Positions 32,740 to 40,300 of a stretch of DNA of 64,000 nucleotides are shown here, one piece after another. The notes beneath the pieces are model-generated. The model was not told the DNA's origin. It saw nothing but the letters and a program-made list of their open reading frames with translations, and did not search any database. A program made the translations under genes and the position numbers. The DNA is taken from positions 744,001 to 808,000 of the forward strand of contig DASWYA010000001.1 of NCBI GenBank assembly GCA_036405235.1, read 5' to 3'. This DNA is from JASLCR01 sp036405235 (GTDB lineage: Bacteria; Patescibacteriota; Saccharimonadia; Saccharimonadales; Saccharimonadaceae). Each line of letters starts with the position of its first letter. The first letter of the stretch is position 1.

Positions 32740-34746
32740 ATGAAACGATCACGTAAAAGCAAAGATAGTCTCCGCTCATATAATGTTCTTCGTCGTGGTA
32801 TTGCAACGACTGCAGCTATTGGCGTTGCAGCCCTTGGAACGGCAGGATGTGATGTATTTGATGGCGAATCTGCACCGCCACGTTATGTCGCGGTTCCTGA
32901 CCAAGGTAAAGATTTTCATTCGCCTACGGATGATTTGGCTAATCAGATTGCTCTTACTGAAGTTGCTGTCTATGACCACGAGGGTAATGGTGAAATCAAA
33001 ATCCCTAAAGGTGCTGATAAAGAAGATGTGATAGGGCTCGATCAAGCTGATAAAGTTAGAGCTCTTGAAGCTGCCAAAGATGCAATTAATGTATTTCGTT
33101 TCGGCGATTCATACAGCGTGAAATCGAGCGCTGCGGGTCGTGAGATAATTGATGCCATCGAAGATAATGAAGTCAGAAAAGTAGCGCAGCAAACATATCG
33201 AAACATTGCAATTGGCAATGCACTTCAAGATGTTAAATTTGATGACATTGAACCTTCCGCTGCAATGAGAGTTATAGGTGCGGCTGGTGTATCAAAGAAG
33301 AGACTAAAGAAGTTGCGACCAGTTGTTGATGCGCTCGAGGTATCAAATCTGTCTTATGAAGGTACCCCGGCAATGATGCGGCGGGAAGCTCGTGACATCG
33401 CAACTCCTTCCATACGTCGTGCTGTGCTGAAATCTGCAAGTAGGCCAGATGATTACGCTCTGAGACGGGCACTCTACGCTTCTGAAACCATAAATAAAAT
33501 ACCTGATGGTTATGAAAGTAAAGGTGAAAAGCAGTACCGTGCTCTGGATAAAATTGCAGGTCAGACAGACTACGATGATGCGGTGACTGATAGAGTTGCA
33601 GCATTTAATGACATTGCCCGACCGGATGCGAATATTTCTATTTCGCCAATTGCCGATCCCACTCGGCCAATAGACCTATCAGGCGTAGATGGTAAAAAGA
33701 AAATTTACACTCATGACACCGAGGACGACTTGGAGTATTTAGAGCAGTTTGGCGAAGTCTATGTCGAAGACGGAGTGATAAAAGTGCATTTTGAGCACGA
33801 TAGCGATGTGGATGATACTGCGAAAGATCAGCTACGATTACTGGTGGACAAAGCATCGCCATTTCTAGCCGCAGCATTTTCAAGCGGTAATCTATTGACG
33901 GTTCGCCTGATAGCAAGCGAGGATTATAATCCGTACTTTTCACCTACTAGTCACGAGATTGTTATGGTACTTCCAACTGATGATTCGACATCCGAAGATC
34001 AGTTCTTTAGCGGTTTGGTGCACGAGACAACTCATGCACTTATGGGGGAAGAGGACAGGGTTTCGAAAGAAGAAATCACTGCAATTCGTACAGCTTGTCG
34101 GGTACTTAGTAAAGAGGCATATGATTCAGCGCAGTCATCCTTCAGTATTTATCCAGAGCATCTTGAGTCGCTTATTGAGAATGCATCACCAAAGGACAGA
34201 GCTGTCTTTGAAGCATTAAGAAAAAAAGTTGAGACAGGCAGCATAGATGATTTAATGCTTGAAAAGCCTATCGGTATTCGCTCACTTCATGATACGAATT
34301 GTGTGAGCTACACGTTTGGCGACACATTGCACACCTTGATGGAAGAATTAAAGTACGAGGATATAGATACATATTACGATGAGTTTTTTGAACGCTTCAA
34401 AGAGAATGAGGCTTTTAGTGAGCTCATTGAGCTTTGGGTAAAAGCAGTTAATGACTATTCACTCTACGCACAGCTTTCAGAGTCAAACTTCGTTGAGACT
34501 GAATACTGGGCTAAGAAGTACCTTGGTCATCCTCGTGATAATGCTGATGAGCTCATTGCATCAATAATCACGGGTATCGTGTGTTATAACGATAGCGTTC
34601 GAAGTGTCTATAGTGACCTTATTCCAGAAGATAAAGAAGCGGTCAGCCAGACAATTGACGCTACCACGCTTCTTGTTGCAAATCGTCATCCGGAACTTAA
34701 GAAATTCTTGGATCAGCAGAAGCTCTCAATTGTTCGCACGAGGTAA
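32740..34746 (+). CDS. Putative lipoprotein with HExxH metallopeptidase motif
   Basis: 668 residues. A long basic N-terminus leads to a hydrophobic stretch and lipobox LGTAGC, Cys at about 38, so lipid anchoring outside the membrane is likely. The next 300 residues are helical and charged. Near 430, FFSGLVHETTHALMGEEDRV contains His-Glu-Thr-Thr-His, a zincin-type active site; the third metal ligand is not obvious but the later helical region (ELIELWVKAVNDYSLYAQ, DELIASIITGIVCYN) could supply a Glu. It may be a surface protease acting on the host or on the wall. No close family recognised. Promoter at 32693 belongs to the shared TATGCTAAWAT group. Confidence 0.6.
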   Translation: MKRSRKSKDSLRSYNVLRRGIATTAAIGVAALGTAGCDVFDGESAPPRYVAVPDQGKDFHSPTDDLANQIALTEVAVYDHEGNGEIKIPKGADKEDVIGLDQADKVRALEAAKDAINVFRFGDSYSVKSSAAGREIIDAIEDNEVRKVAQQTYRNIAIGNALQDVKFDDIEPSAAMRVIGAAGVSKKRLKKLRPVVDALEVSNLSYEGTPAMMRREARDIATPSIRRAVLKSASRPDDYALRRALYASETINKIPDGYESKGEKQYRALDKIAGQTDYDDAVTDRVAAFNDIARPDANISISPIADPTRPIDLSGVDGKKKIYTHDTEDDLEYLEQFGEVYVEDGVIKVHFEHDSDVDDTAKDQLRLLVDKASPFLAAAFSSGNLLTVRLIASEDYNPYFSPTSHEIVMVLPTDDSTSEDQFFSGLVHETTHALMGEEDRVSKEEITAIRTACRVLSKEAYDSAQSSFSIYPEHLESLIENASPKDRAVFEALRKKVETGSIDDLMLEKPIGIRSLHDTNCVSYTFGDTLHTLMEELKYEDIDTYYDEFFERFKENEAFSELIELWVKAVNDYSLYAQLSESNFVETEYWAKKYLGHPRDNADELIASIITGIVCYNDSVRSVYSDLIPEDKEAVSQTIDATTLLVANRHPELKKFLDQQKLSIVRTR

Positions 34747-34785
34747 CTCCGGCGCTGGCTGGGAGTTTCTTGATACTATATAGAT

Positions 34786-35274
34786 ATGGAACGTAACTTT
34801 AGCTACGAGCAATTTCCCGGAAATGACCCGGAGCACGAGTCGACCCCTGAGAAAGAGCAGACTGAGGCGGAGTTACTTTTGAAAGCTTTTGAGAATGGCA
34901 AACGATTTGACGATGAAGATGAGAAAGCGCGAGACTATAATGCGCGGCTTGATCGAGCGGATGAGTTCCAAGAGGAGATTGATGAGATTTCTGAACAAAT
35001 TTCGCAGGCGACAAGCCAGCTGGCGAGCTTGCCGCTGACATATGATCAACAGGTATTGCTCGACATGATCGAAAAGCTGATGGCTCAGCGAAGGCAGGCA
35101 AAGAAAGCTGATGAGCTAAGTAAGCTCGATGATATGATTGAGGCAAAGACCAAAGAGCTCGCAGGTCTGCCTGTGACAGGAGAGCAAGGAGTATTGCTCG
35201 ACAAAGTCCTGGAATTAATAGACGCCCGTGAAGCCACGAGCGTCAAATTACGCGAAGTCTTTGAACGAAGTTAA
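34786..35274 (+). CDS. Hypothetical coiled-coil protein with internal repeat
   Basis: 162 residues, highly charged and helical, no membrane segment. An internal duplication is visible: LASLPLTYDQQVLLDMIEKLMAQR (about 83-106) and LAGLPVTGEQGVLLDKVLELIDAR (about 125-148). A -10-like TACTAT sits 6 nt before the ATG. It converges with the next gene and their stops overlap by 4 bases. Function unknown. Confidence 0.5.
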   Translation: MERNFSYEQFPGNDPEHESTPEKEQTEAELLLKAFENGKRFDDEDEKARDYNARLDRADEFQEEIDEISEQISQATSQLASLPLTYDQQVLLDMIEKLMAQRRQAKKADELSKLDDMIEAKTKELAGLPVTGEQGVLLDKVLELIDAREATSVKLREVFERS

Positions 35275-35732
35275 GCAGCAGCTGCTTGGCTTTGGCTAAG
35301 GAAATCGATCTCTTTGATGATGTCGAGAAGCGCTTGTGCGCGACGTGCTTCATCGGCAATGTTTTTCGCAGCTTCGTGAGCCGGTGCAATCAAATCTCTG
35401 TCATCTGTAGAGCGAAGGAGAAGGAGGTATGTGTCGAATTTTTCTTCTGGTGAGACATTGAGCTTGTCAACGAGTGGGCGGAGTTCATTGAGCGCTTCGA
35501 GTTTGATGCCGTCGAGCTCACCACTGGAACTTGGTGTTACAGAAACTGGGGCGACAACTGGCTCTACGGTCGGCTCTTCCTCGACAGGCGCAGGAACTAC
35601 AGGATCAGGTACTGGAGTGGTTACAATCGGCTCTTCTATAGGAGCATCTGTTTGTGCTGTGACGCCAGCTAGTACTTTTGCCAGCTCTTGATCATCACTG
35701 ATCGGTTGTTGATTTGTTGGTTCGTCTGCCAT
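35271..35732 (-). CDS. Hypothetical acidic Pro/Val/Glu-rich protein
   Basis: 153 residues; GGGG(A) lies shortly before the ATG. The first 85 residues are acidic and Pro/Val/Thr-rich (TTPVPDPVVPAPVEEEPTVE), probably disordered. The rest is a helical domain (LEALNELRPLVDKLNVSPEEKFDTYLLLLRSTDDRDLIAPAHEAA). No catalytic motif and no signal peptide. Function unknown. Confidence 0.5.
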   Translation of the reverse strand: MADEPTNQQPISDDQELAKVLAGVTAQTDAPIEEPIVTTPVPDPVVPAPVEEEPTVEPVVAPVSVTPSSSGELDGIKLEALNELRPLVDKLNVSPEEKFDTYLLLLRSTDDRDLIAPAHEAAKNIADEARRAQALLDIIKEIDFLSQSQAAAA

Positions 35733-35819
35733 TTCCCCACCTCTGTTAGATATTATGCTTACGATTACTTATACTGTATCATGTAGAGAGAGATATTTGC
35801 AAGAGAAACGGAGGATATA

Positions 35820-36851
35820 ATGCTTGATGATATGAATGTAATTGCTCAGCGTGATGGGTCAGATGCGCTCGGATTGGCAGCTAATACGCCGATGCAGCTG
35901 CGTCATAATTTTAATGTTCAGCCGATTACTATTGAAGGAAAGATTTGCAACATCGTGTTCTCAGGTATGGGTGGAAGTGCTTTGCAAGCGGAATTTGTGA
36001 AGACATTTCCGCAACTCGATAAGCCGTTTATTGTCTCGAAAGATTACAATCTCCCGGCTTTCGTCAATGATCATACACTTGTGATCGTGGCGAGCTATTC
36101 TGGAAATACCGAAGAATCCCTTTCTGCACTGGAGCAGGCACGCGAAAAAGGTGCGCACATTGCTGTGATGGCTGGCGGTGGTAAGCTGCTGGAAAAGGCA
36201 GAGGAATATAATCTCCCGAATGTTGTGATTCCAAAAGCTGTGCAACCTCGTATGGCGGTATTGTATGCATATCGCGGTCTCGTGGAATTGCTTGTGGCCT
36301 TTGGACTTGCTCCGAGCGATGTGATTTCTGAGCTAGAGTCTCTATCTGACTCTCTAGAAGAAGCTATTCAATCATGGAAAAAAGAGACTTCGCTTGATAA
36401 GAATCCAGCCAAGCAGCTCGCACTGAAGCTTGTTGGTAAAACACCAATCATTTATTCTGGGCCACTCATGGCACCAGCAGCATACAAGTGGAAGATTAGT
36501 GTGAATGAAAATGCCAAGAACACAGCTTGGTGGGGAACGCTTCCAGAGTTTAACCATAATGAATTTATAGGCTGGAGCTCGCATCCAGTAGAGAAGCCGT
36601 TTGCTGTTGTGGATCTGCTCTCAAGCTTTGAGCATGAGCGAACCCAAAAGCGATTTGAGGTTTCAGATCGACTGCTTTCAGGCCTCAGGCCAAAGGCAAT
36701 TACAGTAGAGGCAAAAGGTAGTACGGCAATAGAGCAAATGCTCTACTTGGTGCTATTTGGTGATTTTATAACCATCTATTTAGGCCTCTTAAACGGTGTT
36801 GATCCAAGTCCAGTGGAGCTAGTAGAGCGCTTTAAGAAAGAGCTTGGCTAA
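35820..36851 (+). CDS. Bifunctional phosphoglucose/phosphomannose isomerase (SIS fold)
   Basis: 343 residues, matching the archaeal/CPR-type PGI/PMI (about 300-350). Two SIS domains: first VFSGMGGSALQAEF near 43 and VASYSGNTEESLSALEQA near 90; second TPIIYSGPLMAPAAYKWKISVNENAKNTAWWGTLPEFNHNEFIGW near 205-250, the family's C-terminal signature with catalytic Glu and His. It should interconvert glucose-6-P, fructose-6-P and mannose-6-P. GGAGG lies about 6 nt upstream of the ATG. The cupin at 42336 is a second candidate phosphomannose isomerase. Confidence 0.9.
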   Translation: MLDDMNVIAQRDGSDALGLAANTPMQLRHNFNVQPITIEGKICNIVFSGMGGSALQAEFVKTFPQLDKPFIVSKDYNLPAFVNDHTLVIVASYSGNTEESLSALEQAREKGAHIAVMAGGGKLLEKAEEYNLPNVVIPKAVQPRMAVLYAYRGLVELLVAFGLAPSDVISELESLSDSLEEAIQSWKKETSLDKNPAKQLALKLVGKTPIIYSGPLMAPAAYKWKISVNENAKNTAWWGTLPEFNHNEFIGWSSHPVEKPFAVVDLLSSFEHERTQKRFEVSDRLLSGLRPKAITVEAKGSTAIEQMLYLVLFGDFITIYLGLLNGVDPSPVELVERFKKELG

Positions 36852-36860
36852 AATCTCAAT

Positions 36861-38090
36861 CTAGTGCAAACGACGTAGTGATTCGATTGGATTTTTGCGC
36901 GCAGCTTTGATGGCTGGATAGAGTCCAAAGAGAATACCTACGCCAACTGCTAGACCAAATGACAATGCCGCGATTTCCCATGAAAACACAGGATCGTACG
37001 GCAAGAAAAGGCTGATCATAAAGGCGATGCCATAGCCTGCTACGTAGCCAAGCAAACCTCCGAGGAAGCTTGTGATGAGAGCTTCAATGAGGAACTGGGA
37101 AACGATAGAAGAAGTTGAGGCGCCAACGGCCTTACGTAAGCCAATTTCACGAGTGCGTTCAGCGACTGACACAAGCATAATATTCATGATACCGATACCG
37201 CCCACGAGCAGCGAGATTCCTGCGATGAGCGACATGACTGTATTAATCAGGAGAAAGAGGCGACTGGTCGGCTGAGCGATTTCATCACGTATCAATACGG
37301 AAGTATCTTGCTGGCCACCATGATTTTTGACCAGGATGCTCGAGATGGCATGACGTAGTGACTCTATATCAGTTCCGGTTTTTGCTTTGACATTGATCTG
37401 CTGGATCTGTGCAATTCCTTCATTGAATAGCTTGCCGCTGTCAAAACTGATGATTGCGCTGTGATCGAGGTCGACATTGTTGTAGTTGATCGGACTATTT
37501 GAGCGCTTGATGATACCTATACAGGTAAATGTTTCTCCGCGTATCGTAAGGCTTTTGCCTATAGCACGGTCTGTTCCAAATAGATCTACAGCGAGACTTT
37601 CTCCGAGTACTACAGTGCTTTCAAGCGTAATATTGTCGATAAACTGACCGTCTTTGATCTTCATGGAAGTCGTTTTAATAAAATCTGGTGTGGTTGCTAG
37701 GATCGTGGCATTCTTGGGGTGCTGGTGATCGGATTTGATAGCTCCGCTGAGCGTCATAAGAGGGACGGCTGATTCAACTTGCTTGATGGATTTTATAGAT
37801 TGGAGGTCTCTCTCGGCGATCGGGCTTGTGGTATATGAAGTTGTTGGCGTAGGGTTAGCCAGATCAATGAGACCACTTGGTGGTGTAGTCGGTCGAACTA
37901 AAGCGAGGTTGTCTCCAAGCTCGGCCACTTGGCGATTGATGATATTGGTTACGCCAGTGCTGAGCGCCAAAATTGTCGTGATACTTGCGACACCTATGGC
38001 TACGCCTGTGATTGTCAGTAGCGTACGAGTTCGGGTGCGACGAAGTGATTCACGGGCGGTGCGAAAATTTTCAAGAAAGAGCAATCTCAT
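36861..38090 (-). CDS. ABC transporter permease, MacB/FtsX family
   Basis: 409 residues from the ATG at 38090, one base after the ATPase stop. N-terminal helix (about 30-50, TLLTITGVAIGVASITTILAL), a large extracytoplasmic MacB-type domain (about 60-275), then three C-terminal helices (INTVMSLIAGISLLVGGIGIMN, FLIEALITSFLGGLLGYVAG, IAALSFGLAVGVGILFGLYPA). VSVAERTREIGLRKAVGA and PAIKAARKNPIESLR are hallmark motifs. Such exporters use ATP to move peptides or lipoproteins out of the membrane by a mechanical stroke. Substrate unknown. Operon with the ATPase gene directly upstream. Confidence 0.92.
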   Translation of the reverse strand: MRLLFLENFRTARESLRRTRTRTLLTITGVAIGVASITTILALSTGVTNIINRQVAELGDNLALVRPTTPPSGLIDLANPTPTTSYTTSPIAERDLQSIKSIKQVESAVPLMTLSGAIKSDHQHPKNATILATTPDFIKTTSMKIKDGQFIDNITLESTVVLGESLAVDLFGTDRAIGKSLTIRGETFTCIGIIKRSNSPINYNNVDLDHSAIISFDSGKLFNEGIAQIQQINVKAKTGTDIESLRHAISSILVKNHGGQQDTSVLIRDEIAQPTSRLFLLINTVMSLIAGISLLVGGIGIMNIMLVSVAERTREIGLRKAVGASTSSIVSQFLIEALITSFLGGLLGYVAGYGIAFMISLFLPYDPVFSWEIAALSFGLAVGVGILFGLYPAIKAARKNPIESLRRLH

Positions 38091-38091
38091 A

Positions 38092-38880
38092 TTATTTTTT
38101 ACCTTTCGCAGTCGACTTCTTTGCTTTTCTCGTACGCTTACTGAGGGGACGTTTAGTCGACTTTTTTTCTGCAGGCTTGATATCTTTCGTGTCGGTATCG
38201 ATTGTTCCATCGAGCATCGTAATGACTCTTGAAGCGTAAGTGGTCAAAGCGGGATTGTGCGTTACCATGATGATGGTATTGCCAGCCTTGTGGATGTCGG
38301 CGAGCTCTTCCATGATGATGTGGCTTGATTTACTGTCGAGATTTCCAGTTGGTTCATCTGCGAGCAAGATAGCTGGCTTGTTTATGAGTGCTCTTGCGAT
38401 TGCAACGCGTTGAGTTTGACCACCAGAAAGTTGCCACGGCATAAAGTATTCGCGCTCGGAAAGATGGAAGTTCCTCAGCATTTTACTAGCTTCTTTCAAT
38501 CTTTTGGTATGTTTTACTCCGCTGTAGGTAAGTGGCAGAGCGACATTTTCAATAACATTCATGCGCTCGATGAGGTTGAAGTCCTGAAAGACAAAACCAA
38601 TTTTCTCTGCGCGTAGACGTGCATGACGATAGCGGCTAAGATTCTCAACAGACTTGCCCCCAAGCTTGTATTCGCCATCGGTAGCTTTGTCTAGCAGAGC
38701 AATGATATTGAGTAGAGTAGTCTTGCCGCAACCACTTGGGCCCATGATGGCGATGAACTCACCTTTTTCGATAGTGAGGTCGAGATTATCTATCGCAAAA
38801 TGCTCAGCATCTCCTACGCCGAAGCGCTTTTTGAGGCCACGAATTTCAATCACTGGTGCTTTTGCGGTTTTCTTAGGCAT
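38092..38880 (-). CDS. ABC transporter ATP-binding protein, LolD/MacB family
   Basis: 262 residues. Walker A MGPSGCGKTTLLN near 50, Q-loop VFQDFNLI near 96, signature LSGGQTQRVAIARAL near 150, Walker B ILLADEPTGNLD near 172, H-loop VTHNPA near 205. The C-terminal 35 residues are an extension rich in Lys/Arg/Ser (KKSTKRPLSKRTRKAKK) not needed for ATPase function. It powers the permease encoded directly downstream. Confidence 0.95.
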   Translation of the reverse strand: MPKKTAKAPVIEIRGLKKRFGVGDAEHFAIDNLDLTIEKGEFIAIMGPSGCGKTTLLNIIALLDKATDGEYKLGGKSVENLSRYRHARLRAEKIGFVFQDFNLIERMNVIENVALPLTYSGVKHTKRLKEASKMLRNFHLSEREYFMPWQLSGGQTQRVAIARALINKPAILLADEPTGNLDSKSSHIIMEELADIHKAGNTIIMVTHNPALTTYASRVITMLDGTIDTDTKDIKPAEKKSTKRPLSKRTRKAKKSTAKGKK

Positions 38881-38954
38881 TTACTCCATTATAAAGAGGT
38901 GAAACTGTCAAATGCAACCGTAAGCGAGTCGTGGATTTTACAACTATAAAAACA

Positions 38955-38998
38955 GGGCGTCCGCCCGGGCCGAGATTGCTCTCGTGCCCGGACGTCCG
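38955..38998 (-). terminator. GC-rich hairpin terminator of the secreted-protein gene
   Basis: On the minus strand a long GC-rich stem (GGACGTCC and GGGC / GCCC and GGACGCCC blocks, loop around AGCAAT) is followed by TTTTT. It is far more GC-rich than other terminators here, matching the gene it follows. Confidence 0.7.
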
Positions 38999-39007
38999 CC
39001 ACTTCCT

Positions 39008-39682
39008 TCACTTCTTCCAGCGCCTGCTCGTGACCACCACCCATGTCCCATCGATCTGACGGAAGAGCGCGACGACCTTGCCACGCTTGCGCTTCGGGAT
39101 CTTGAACGTGACGACGCGACTGGCATCGCCGGGTCCCATGAGGGGCCGCGGCATGACGCGACCCTTCACCGTCACCCTGAGGACGTAGTTGTGGTGTTGT
39201 CCTGGTTGCTGGGCGAACGTCACCGTCACCTTGCCCTTCTTCCGCTTGATCGTGATCGAAGCGGTAGGCGGAGGTAGCGGTGCTATATAGGTGTTGTATG
39301 TGAGGGTCCAGCTCGGGCCGTCGACGTACGCGCCAGCGTTCGGGTCGTAGTAGCGAGCCAGGATCGTCAGCACGCTCGTACCAGCACGCTCGTACATGTA
39401 GCTGGGCACCTGAGTGCCGGAGGCCGGCAGCCAGTACTGGACGGGATGTCCGTTGATCATGTACTCGTAGACGGAGTACATGTCGTTGTAGCTCCCTTCT
39501 ACGTCGAAGCAGCCAGGATCCGGAATGCCGCTCAGGTCGTACGACGAGGGTTGTGTCGGCATGGTCCTCTGCACGCTGACGCAGGGGACGATGGTGTCGG
39601 CCTGCGCCGGCTGGGTCGCGGCTGCCAGTGGCAGCAATGCTGCTGACAACGTGACTGCCAGCAACCTGATGAAACGGGACAT
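39008..39682 (-). CDS. GC-rich secreted protein of unknown function, probably acquired by transfer
   Basis: 224 residues from the ATG at 39682, with GGAGA 4-5 nt upstream. Sec signal peptide MSRFIRLLAVTLSAALLPLA...QPAQA|DT (about 1-29). The mature protein has two Cys (IVPCVSV, DPGCFDV), a Tyr-rich segment (YNDMYSVYEYMING) and a C-terminal half alternating beta strands with basic residues (ITIKRKKGKVTVTF, FKIPKRKRGKVVALF), ending RRWKK; an Ig-like or carbohydrate-binding beta domain is possible. Row 39121-39180 is 42/60 G+C, far above the neighbours, and codons are strongly C/G-ending, as in Actinobacteria. Transfer from an actinobacterial host is an inference. Confidence 0.65.
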   Translation of the reverse strand: MSRFIRLLAVTLSAALLPLAAATQPAQADTIVPCVSVQRTMPTQPSSYDLSGIPDPGCFDVEGSYNDMYSVYEYMINGHPVQYWLPASGTQVPSYMYERAGTSVLTILARYYDPNAGAYVDGPSWTLTYNTYIAPLPPPTASITIKRKKGKVTVTFAQQPGQHHNYVLRVTVKGRVMPRPLMGPGDASRVVTFKIPKRKRGKVVALFRQIDGTWVVVTSRRWKK

Positions 39683-39934
39683 GAAATCTCCTGCTTTCTG
39701 TGAGAGGGCCAAGTATGCACTGGGTATGTAAAGGAACACAGCAACTCGACTAGCTCGAGCGTACATGTGTTTCTCAAACTAGGATTCGCCTTGGCCAGCT
39801 TTCCTTTTTGAGGAATTGACAGTCAAATCATACCATTTTTATGAGTATCTGTAAAGGAAGTGAATCATTCCAGAGGGTTTCATCTATGCTCACAAGCGCG
39901 TGGCATACAATGATTTGTTAGAATAAAAGTGTAG

Positions 39935-40026
39935 GGAGAGGTGGCCGAGTGGTCGAAGGCGCACGCTTGGAAAGCGTGTGTGTGGGTCAAACTGCACCGT
40001 GGGTTCGAATCCCATCCTCTCCGCCA
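39935..40026 (+). tRNA. tRNA-Ser(GGA)
   Basis: Class II tRNA, 92 nt. Acceptor GGAGAGG/CCTCTCC, anticodon GGA at 39969-39971 in loop TTGGAAA, long variable arm, T-arm GTGGG-TTCGAAT-CCCAT, G discriminator, encoded CCA. TAGAAT (39919-39924) is the likely -10. The region 39683-39918 holds no gene I can support; a TTGACA at 39816-39821 is present without a clear target. Confidence 0.95.
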
Positions 40027-40062
40027 CATTAAAATAAGTCCATCTGGGCTTATTTTAATGTG
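40025..40062 (+). terminator. 17-bp hairpin terminator after tRNA-Ser(GGA)
   Basis: The arm from 40025 to 40041 pairs with 40046-40062 with a single G-T pair; loop ATCT. A-rich 5' arm and T-rich 3' arm. Confidence 0.85.
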
Positions 40063-40082
40063 ATTGATAGGCTGGCAACCGA

Positions 40083-40120
40083 GAACCCAACTTTTGCAAA
40101 GCAAAAGGGGTTCGGTGTAA
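40083..40120 (+). repeat. Hairpin repeat element, copy B
   Basis: GAACCC and CTTTTGC-AAA-GCAAAAG-GGGTTC form a 13-bp stem with an AA bulge, followed by the shared tail GTTCGGTGTAA (tail overlaps the outer stem). Matches copy A at 15045-15085 in the inner stem and tail. Confidence 0.5.
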
Positions 40121-40185
40121 GGAGTGAAAGGAAAAAGTGTTTACATTTTTTCGTGAACGACTGGAAGAGCGAGCTTGCTCGCGCT

Positions 40186-40203
40186 ATCCCATCCTCTCCG
40201 CCA
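40186..40203 (+). repeat. 18-bp direct repeat of the tRNA-Ser(GGA) 3' end (att-like)
   Basis: ATCCCATCCTCTCCGCCA occurs at 40009-40026 (T-stem, acceptor and CCA of the tRNA) and again at 40186-40203, 177 bp apart. Duplication of a tRNA 3' end is the usual footprint of tyrosine-recombinase integration, but only about 160 bp lie between the copies and no integrase is present, so it would be a scar. Confidence 0.6.
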
Positions 40204-40300
40204 AGCTGTACATAAATATTCGAAAGATATAGAATTAAATTAGAACCGAATCGAGGCCGCCACGCTCGTATCGATTGATTTAATAGTATAGGTGGTAGTG

